Assembly (NCBI RefSeq): GCF_006439355.1
Contig: NZ_VFTG01000001.1
Location: 248,001 to 312,000 of the forward strand
Direction of reading: 5' to 3'
Length of the DNA: 64,000 bases
Source: Mesorhizobium sp. B4-1-3
GTDB lineage: Bacteria; Pseudomonadota; Alphaproteobacteria; Rhizobiales; Rhizobiaceae
The position numbers were made by a program, and so were the translations under genes. A model generated the notes under the pieces. The model saw nothing but the letters and a program-made list of their open reading frames with translations. It was not told the origin of the DNA and searched no databases. This document shows positions 61,978 through 64,000 of this stretch, one piece after another (within the stretch, counting starts at the first letter, position 1; each line of letters begins with the position of its first letter).

Positions 61978-63168
61978 ATGACCGAAGCCGCAGTCCGCAA
62001 CTTCACGCTCAATTTCGGGCCGCAGCACCCCTCGGCGCATGGCGTGCTCAGGCTGGTGCTGGAACTGGACGGCGAGATCGTCGACCGCGCCGACCCGCAT
62101 ATCGGCCTGCTGCATCGCGGCACCGAGAAGCTGATCGAATACAAGAACTATCTGCAGGCCCTGCCCTATTTCGACCGGCTCGATTATGTCGCGCCGATGA
62201 ATCAGGAGCATGCCTTCTGCCTCGCCGTCGAAAAACTGCTTGAACTGCCCGTGCCCCGGCGCGGCCAATTGATCCGCGTGCTGTTTTGCGAGATCGGGCG
62301 GCTGTTGTCGCATCTTCTCAACGTCACCACGCAGGCCATGGACATCGGCGCGCTGACGCCGCCGCTCTGGGGTTTCGCCGAACGCGAGAAGCTGATGGTT
62401 TTCTACGAGCGCGCATCCGGCGCCCGCATGCACGCGAATTATTTCCGGGTTGGCGGCGTGCATCAGGACCTGCCGGAAGAGCTGCTCGACGACATCTGGG
62501 ATTTCTGCGATCCGTTCCTGAAGGCCTGCGACGATCTCGACAGCCTGCTTACCGGCAGCCGCATCTTCAAGCAGCGCAATGTCGATGTCGGCGTGATCTC
62601 GCTCGATGAAGCCTGGGGCCTGGGCTTCTCCGGCCCCATGGTGCGCGGCTCGGGCGCCGCCTGGGACCTGCGCAAGGCACAGCCCTACGAATGCTATGCG
62701 GAGATGGATTTCGACATCCCCATCGGCAAGCACGGCGACTGTTACGATCGCTATCTGGTGCGCATGGAGGAGATGCGCCAGTCGGTGCGGATCATGCGGC
62801 AATGCCTGGATAAGATGCGTTCGGCCGATGGCCGCGGCCCGGTCGCCGCGCCGAACCGGAAGATAACCCCGCCGCCGCGCGCCACCATGAAGCGCTCGAT
62901 GGAAGCGACCATCCAGCATTTCAAGCTCTACACCGAGGGCCACCGCGTGCCGCCAGGCGAAGTCTACGCGGCAGTCGAGGCACCCAAGGGCGAATTCGGC
63001 GTCTATCTGGTCTCGGACGGCAGCAACGTTCCCTATCGCTGCAAGATACGCGCGCCCTCCTTCGCCCATCTCCAGGCGATGGATTTCCTCTCGCGCGGGC
63101 ATATGGTGGCGGATGTCGCGGCAATCATCGGCTCGCTCGACATCGTCTTCGGCGAAATCGATCGCTAG
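61978..63168 (+). CDS. nuoD: NADH-quinone oxidoreductase subunit D, orphan copy
   Basis: A 396-residue 49-kDa-type subunit of complex I, complete: [20 protein letters not shown] at the quinone site, [39 protein letters not shown] and the end [17 protein letters not shown], then FGEIDR. The gene stands alone; nuoA-C and nuoE are not around it. Residues such as the 275-290 region ([20 protein letters not shown]) differ from the usual rhizobial NuoD, so it is likely a diverged second copy. TAG stop is formed by the first bases of repeat A8. Confidence 0.92.
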   Translation: MTEAAVRNFTLNFGPQHPSAHGVLRLVLELDGEIVDRADPHIGLLHRGTEKLIEYKNYLQALPYFDRLDYVAPMNQEHAFCLAVEKLLELPVPRRGQLIRVLFCEIGRLLSHLLNVTTQAMDIGALTPPLWGFAEREKLMVFYERASGARMHANYFRVGGVHQDLPEELLDDIWDFCDPFLKACDDLDSLLTGSRIFKQRNVDVGVISLDEAWGLGFSGPMVRGSGAAWDLRKAQPYECYAEMDFDIPIGKHGDCYDRYLVRMEEMRQSVRIMRQCLDKMRSADGRGPVAAPNRKITPPPRATMKRSMEATIQHFKLYTEGHRVPPGEVYAAVEAPKGEFGVYLVSDGSNVPYRCKIRAPSFAHLQAMDFLSRGHMVADVAAIIGSLDIVFGEIDR

Positions 63169-63267
63169 AGCAATTCCAGGAAAAGTGTGAGCGGTTTTCC
63201 GTCCGGAATTGCATAAAAACAAAGAGCTAGAGCGGTTCGCCGTTTCCGTGAAACGGTGAACGCTCTA
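63166..63267 (+). repeat. Two-hairpin intergenic repeat, family A, copy 8
   Basis: Begins TAGAGCAATTCC, its TAG being the nuoD stop codon. First hairpin GCAATTCC/GGAATTGC with GGAAAA/TTTTCC, second TAGAGCG...CGCTCTA with CCGTTTC/GAAACGG. The most complete copy in the window. Confidence 0.9.
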
Positions 63268-63353
63268 AAGAGGGAGCGCAGAGACCCGGTCAGGCCTCCA
63301 CCGCTCCCATCGAGGTCTTGATCGATCGCGATTGCATGCATCGCGGGCCGTCG

Positions 63354-63788
63354 CTAATGCATGAACACCGCTCTCAACCAGGCAAGGATACCCGCGCCCG
63401 GAGAGATCGCCGCGCGCACGCGCGATGCCGCCCAGCGGGCCGGCATGTTGGCGCCGACATGGCAATGGCAGACGACCTCATGCAGTTGCCAGTCGCTCAT
63501 CTCGAAGAAGCGCTTGGCTTCACCGTAGGTATCGTCCCGCAATCCCTGCGCGCGCAAGATCGGATCCTCGAAAGCGACGGTGATCGCCGATCCGTCCGTA
63601 CGCATTCTTTGACGAACGTCGGGCGTCGCGTATTCGGTGCCCGTCAGCGCCGTGAGGCGACGGCCGGGGTTTTGTTCGAGAAGTTGCGCCCAGCGCTCGA
63701 GGCGCTGGGCGCGATTGGCGATAAGAGCCGGTGCTTCGGCATGAACGTCGGCAACGGCGTTGATTTGTTCAAGGGTTTGGTGCTTCAC
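63354..63788 (-). CDS. Unknown protein, conserved-looking in rhizobia
   Basis: A 144-residue soluble protein. RLERWAQLLEQNPGRRLTAL, LTGTEYATPDVRQRMRTDGS and SDWQLHEVVCHCHVGANMPA look like conserved blocks; the last has a Cys-His-Cys-His cluster that might bind a metal. I recognise no family. GTG 63788 follows GGAG by seven bases and is preferred to the ATG at 63809. Confidence 0.65.
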   Translation of the reverse strand: MKHQTLEQINAVADVHAEAPALIANRAQRLERWAQLLEQNPGRRLTALTGTEYATPDVRQRMRTDGSAITVAFEDPILRAQGLRDDTYGEAKRFFEMSDWQLHEVVCHCHVGANMPARWAASRVRAAISPGAGILAWLRAVFMH

Positions 63789-64000
63789 GGCCGTCTCCTG
63801 TATCGGCACAATTGGCCACCCGCTGGCAATGGAACTAAGGCACGGCCAGTCGCCGGCAAGAGCCGAAACAGGCGCGCGGAATCATTTGATCGCCACTCGC
63901 CGTCGTCGCGCGGCGCCATCGTGTGGGAACCATCCGCGGGCGTGGCCGTTCTGCCAGCTTGCGCTGCCGATCGCTCCCGGCGAAGCTTCTGAACGGGCGG
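63789..64000. other. Right window edge, no supported gene
   Basis: Short open frames exist on both strands, but none shows a good ribosome site, motif or clear codon bias. A gene beginning at ATG 63831 and leaving the window cannot be excluded. Confidence 0.3.

Overview
The window is GC-rich chromosomal DNA of an alphaproteobacterium, most likely Mesorhizobium or a close relative in the Phyllobacteriaceae. This rests on the soxBDAG sarcosine oxidase order, the ubiE-ubiB-coaBC block, an rpsU with an alanine/arginine-rich tail, many MaoC/SDR/ABC catabolic genes, and dispersed two-hairpin repeats that begin TAGAGCAATTCC or AGAGCATGATC. I could run no database search, so the organism call is an inference. 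No nodulation or nitrogen-fixation genes, phage, insertion sequence, integrase or CRISPR array is visible.

Layout. 1-4794: end of a GMC oxidoreductase, an SDR, a second GMC oxidoreductase, a Dabb protein and an MFS carrier, all forward. 4795-8224: reverse EamA transporter, EEP-fold hydrolase and Na+/H+ antiporter. 8349-19979: one long reverse run with an APC permease, a glutamine-synthetase-like ligase, an N-formylglutamate amidohydrolase relative, an aldehyde dehydrogenase, an iron alcohol dehydrogenase and a PotABCD-type ABC importer. A RpiR regulator diverges from its head and a PIN toxin/antitoxin pair sits inside it. The set suggests catabolism of an amine or amino-alcohol through gamma-glutamyl intermediates. 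21093-24676: a scar of a lost RND efflux operon, then a tightly overlapping four-gene envelope-sugar module (GT87, GT2, ChbG/NaxD-type deacetylase, GtrA).

24900-31299: two divergent units with acyl-CoA dehydrogenase, medium-chain oxidoreductase, two SDRs, MaoC, an APH-type kinase and a TetR regulator. This combination recalls 4-hydroxyacyl-CoA (levulinate-like) catabolism. 31372-32106: a small exported peptide behind three copies of a GTAYRYGTAC element, and a small acidic-patch protein. 32192-37375: soxBDAG. 37445-42776: SDR, SET-domain protein, rpsU, TPR lipoprotein, DUF992 protein and MFS exporter. 42879-46838: ubiE-ubiB-coaBC, where CoaBC carries an extra ribbon-helix-helix antitoxin-like domain.

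47007-58381 is a nucleoside salvage island: add and upp forward; cdd, punA, deoA, a Bmp/NupOPQ-type nucleoside importer and its binding protein in reverse. SlyX and two frameshifted genes (anti-sigma-like and GNAT) lie between importer and binding protein. 58621-63788 holds two membrane proteins, tRNA-Ser(GGA), a KTSC protein, an AlkB-like dioxygenase, an exported protein, an orphan nuoD and an unknown conserved-looking protein.

The most interesting items are the RHH-CoaBC fusion, the antitoxin whose N-terminal half is a DUF7662-like domain, the envelope-sugar module, the kinase/acyl-CoA dehydrogenase locus, and a repeat system in which hairpin cassettes abut or supply the stop codons of several genes.
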